Assembly: GCA_964384585.1 (NCBI GenBank)
Contig: CAYLME010000072.1
Coordinates: 1 to 16,554 of the forward strand
Direction of reading: 5' to 3'
DNA length: 16,554 nt
Origin: DASTYK01 sp964384585
GTDB lineage: Bacteria; Gemmatimonadota; Gemmatimonadetes; Longimicrobiales; RSA9
Under the pieces are notes generated by a model. It saw only the letters and a list, made by a program, of their open reading frames with translations. It did no database searches and was not told the origin of the DNA. The position numbers and the translations under genes are program-made. The number at the start of each line of letters is the position of its first letter. Positions within the stretch are counted from its first letter, which is position 1. Positions 15,047-16,554 of the stretch are shown here, piece by piece.

Positions 15047-16161
15047 GGGATCGCCTCCTGTCTGAGCGCGACCGGCTCTTCGACCGGCGCGTGGCGGAAC
15101 GGGATCGAGAGTGCGGCGCGGAACCCGCCCTGTGGACCGGGCCCCGCGTCGAAGCTGAAGTCGGCGCCATAGAGCGTCTCCAGGCGCGCGCGCGTGTTCG
15201 AGAGTCCGACGCCGGTGCCGCGCCGACCGGCGCCATCGCCATTGCCGTCATCGACGACCTGCAGCTCCAGCCGGTCGCCTGCCCTGCGGCTGCTCACGAG
15301 GATGTGCCCGCCTGCCGCACGCGGCGCGATCGCATGACGCACGGCGTTCTCGACGAGCGGCTGCAGGATCATGTGTGGCACTGTCGCATGAAGCGTGTCG
15401 GGCGCGATATCGAGCGTGACACGCATCCGCTCACCCAGACGCGTACGCTCGATCTCGACGTACGGTTTCAGAAAATCCAGCTCGTCACGCAGTGCGACTT
15501 CGCTCGTGCCGACGTGCTCGAGCGTGACGCGCAGCAGATCGCTGAGCCGGGCCAGCATGCGATCGGCGGCGCGGACGTCGCGATGCATGAGTGCACTGAT
15601 CGCGTGCAGCGTATTGAACAGAAAATGCGGCTGGAGCTGTGATTTCAGCAGGTGCAGCTCAGCCTCGGCCAGCCGCTTCTCGAGCACGAGCGCTTCGCGC
15701 TCGCGACGCCGGTAGCGGCGATAGACCTCGACGCCATGACCGAGACCGGCGAGCAGCCAGTAATACAGCACGTTCGCCGGTATTCCATTCATCAGCAGCT
15801 CGGCAAAACTGCCGTTGAACCATCCCGTGATCTGGGCGATGCCGAAGGCGACCGCGACTTCCGAGAGCGCGACGGCGATCGACGCCACGATGTGCACCAG
15901 CACGTGCTGCACGTGCGGCGGCTCGTCGATCGGGAAGCGGCGCGAGAGCGCGAAAACGACGAGCGTGATGCCGGCCCAGACCACTGCGCCCGGGAGCGCG
16001 CGCGCGGCTGCATCGCCCAGGCTGAACGGCACGCCCATGCTCCGGCTCAGCAACAGGTGCTGCCCGGTCAGGAACACACCGTAAATCAGCCACCACGCCA
16101 GCACGATTCTGACCTCGTACCGGCGCGCGCGACGGGAAGGCAGCACGAGCGTATTCGGCAT
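15043..16161 (-). CDS. LytS-like sensor histidine kinase
   Basis: The 372-residue protein begins MPNTLVLPSRRARR and has about four hydrophobic segments in its first ~150 residues (IVLAWWLIYGVFLTG; LPGAVVWAGITLVVFAL; VLVHIVASIAVALSEVAVAF; NVLYYWLLAGLG). A basic, coiled-coil-like linker leads to the His_kinase domain: QLQPHFLFNTLHA with phospho-acceptor H179. The ATPase part shows an N-box around N272 (LVENAVRHAI), VVDDGNG near 303-309 and a G-box GTGVGLSN at 315-322. No separate periplasmic sensor domain is seen, so the signal is probably read in or at the membrane. The start at 16161 is preferred on family length; ATG at 16266 is also in frame but adds an atypical stretch. No Shine-Dalgarno sequence is clear. 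It overlaps the response regulator by 4 bases. Confidence 0.93.
   Translation of the reverse strand: MPNTLVLPSRRARRYEVRIVLAWWLIYGVFLTGQHLLLSRSMGVPFSLGDAAARALPGAVVWAGITLVVFALSRRFPIDEPPHVQHVLVHIVASIAVALSEVAVAFGIAQITGWFNGSFAELLMNGIPANVLYYWLLAGLGHGVEVYRRYRRREREALVLEKRLAEAELHLLKSQLQPHFLFNTLHAISALMHRDVRAADRMLARLSDLLRVTLEHVGTSEVALRDELDFLKPYVEIERTRLGERMRVTLDIAPDTLHATVPHMILQPLVENAVRHAIAPRAAGGHILVSSRRAGDRLELQVVDDGNGDGAGRRGTGVGLSNTRARLETLYGADFSFDAGPGPQGGFRAALSIPFRHAPVEEPVALRQEAIP
15054..15059 (-). promoter_or_regulatory. Shine-Dalgarno of the response regulator (GTG start)
   Basis: The minus strand reads AGGAGG inside the end of the kinase gene, 7 bases before the GTG. This is the best ribosome-binding site in the window and it decides the non-ATG start. 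Confidence 0.85.
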
Positions 16162-16387
16162 TATGCGGGGGGTGCAGGGGAATGAGCGTGCAACGATCCA
16201 AGCTAATTGCGGCCGTGGCCGGCTGAAAGAAAAGCCGAACCCGGAAACCCATGGACCATCCCACAAATCCGGCAGGTGGTCACGGACTGAAGGAATGTCC
16301 TACCCTTTGAGCACGTTGGACCGCGACAGACTGGCACACTTGCAGGGAGCGTCGACGTCCTCCAGGAAGGCACAGCATTGCAGCGGT
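16162..16387. other. Intergenic region before the kinase operon
   Basis: These 226 bases lie between the end of the right-edge gene and the kinase start, both on the minus strand. I see no gene. A small hairpin, CGGCT/AGCCG (16220-16237), has a purine-rich loop. The promoter of the two-component operon is expected here but no convincing boxes were found. A TGGCAC near 16340 is discussed under rejected items. Confidence 0.4.
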
Positions 16388-16554
16388 TCAGGATCCGGCG
16401 ACGCGGCGCAGTGTCTCGTCGTCCAGGCGGTGACCCCCACTGAACCGTTCCAGCCGGTATGCGACGCCGGTGGCATCCAGTTCCCCCGTGAGCCGGTCGA
16501 GGCCGGCCGCCGCAAAGCCATCGCGCTCGCCCACGACCAGCGTCAGACGCGCGC
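16388..16554 (-). CDS. Probable alpha/beta hydrolase, C-terminal fragment (cut by window edge)
   Basis: Reading the minus strand from the right edge gives 54 residues before the TGA at 16390-16388: ARLTLVVGERDGFAAAGLDR, then a Gly/Leu-rich stretch and RLERFSGGHRLDDETLRRVA. The beta-strand LTLVVGERD followed, ~30 residues on, by a strand and GGHRLD fits the end of an esterase or dienelactone-hydrolase-like alpha/beta hydrolase: D11 and H41 of the fragment would be the acid and His of the triad. The frame has strong third-position G/C bias like its neighbours. The nucleophile lies outside the window, so the family assignment is tentative, but a real gene is likely. The opposite-frame open stretch at 16300-16521 is its shadow. 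Confidence 0.7.
   Translation of the reverse strand, partial: ARLTLVVGERDGFAAAGLDRLTGELDATGVAYRLERFSGGHRLDDETLRRVAGS

Noticed and set aside
16340..16354. A sigma-54-like promoter (TGGCAC...TTGCA) on the plus strand
   Set aside because: Only two bases separate the two boxes instead of about five, and no plus-strand gene follows.

Overview
The window is high-GC bacterial chromosome with an outer-membrane (Gram-negative type) gene set: a C-terminal beta-barrel protein, a meso-diaminopimelate murein-recycling ligase and signal-peptide-bearing propeller proteins. The mix of a gluzincin/TolB-propeller/barrel fusion, an S9 propeller peptidase and CACAGAG-type intergenic repeats suggests a Gemmatimonadota-like organism. 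That is inference from gene content only. No mobile element, CRISPR array, rRNA or tRNA gene was found.

Layout. Positions 1-66 (minus) hold the N-terminus of a probable membrane protein cut by the window edge. Positions 67-839 form a long gene-poor stretch with palindromes. A large secreted metallopeptidase-like/propeller/barrel protein (840-3926, plus) ends at a strong terminator. It converges with a minus-strand pair: ribosomal protein bS21 (5177-5371) followed by an NAPE-PLD-like metallo-beta-lactamase-fold hydrolase (4125-5123). The bS21/mpl divergent gap carries tandem ~60-bp units built around a palindrome. The plus-strand mpl gene (5722-7281) overlaps an exported S9 peptidase (7274-9433) by 8 nt, and a 13-bp-stem terminator follows.

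A minus-strand pair encodes an endonuclease/exonuclease/phosphatase-fold protein (10869-11912) and a cardiolipin-synthase-like phospholipase D (9543-10859), the same order as ybhP-clsB of E. coli. A plus-strand sodium:alanine symporter with an unusual ~100-residue insertion lies at 12230-13993. It converges with a LytS/LytT-type two-component pair (minus, 14279-16161) across a gap bounded by inverted CACAGAG repeats. The right edge cuts a minus-strand gene, read through its stop at 16388, that looks like an alpha/beta hydrolase C-terminus.

Themes. Several genes act at the envelope: the barrel protein, Mpl murein recycling, phospholipid synthesis by the PLD, possible phospholipid hydrolysis by the MBL-fold protein, and amino-acid uptake. 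Two separate proteins combine TolB-like propellers with peptidase domains, which suggests extracytoplasmic peptide handling. The strongest candidates for something undescribed are the three-domain peptidase/propeller/barrel protein and the palindromic repeat cluster upstream of mpl.
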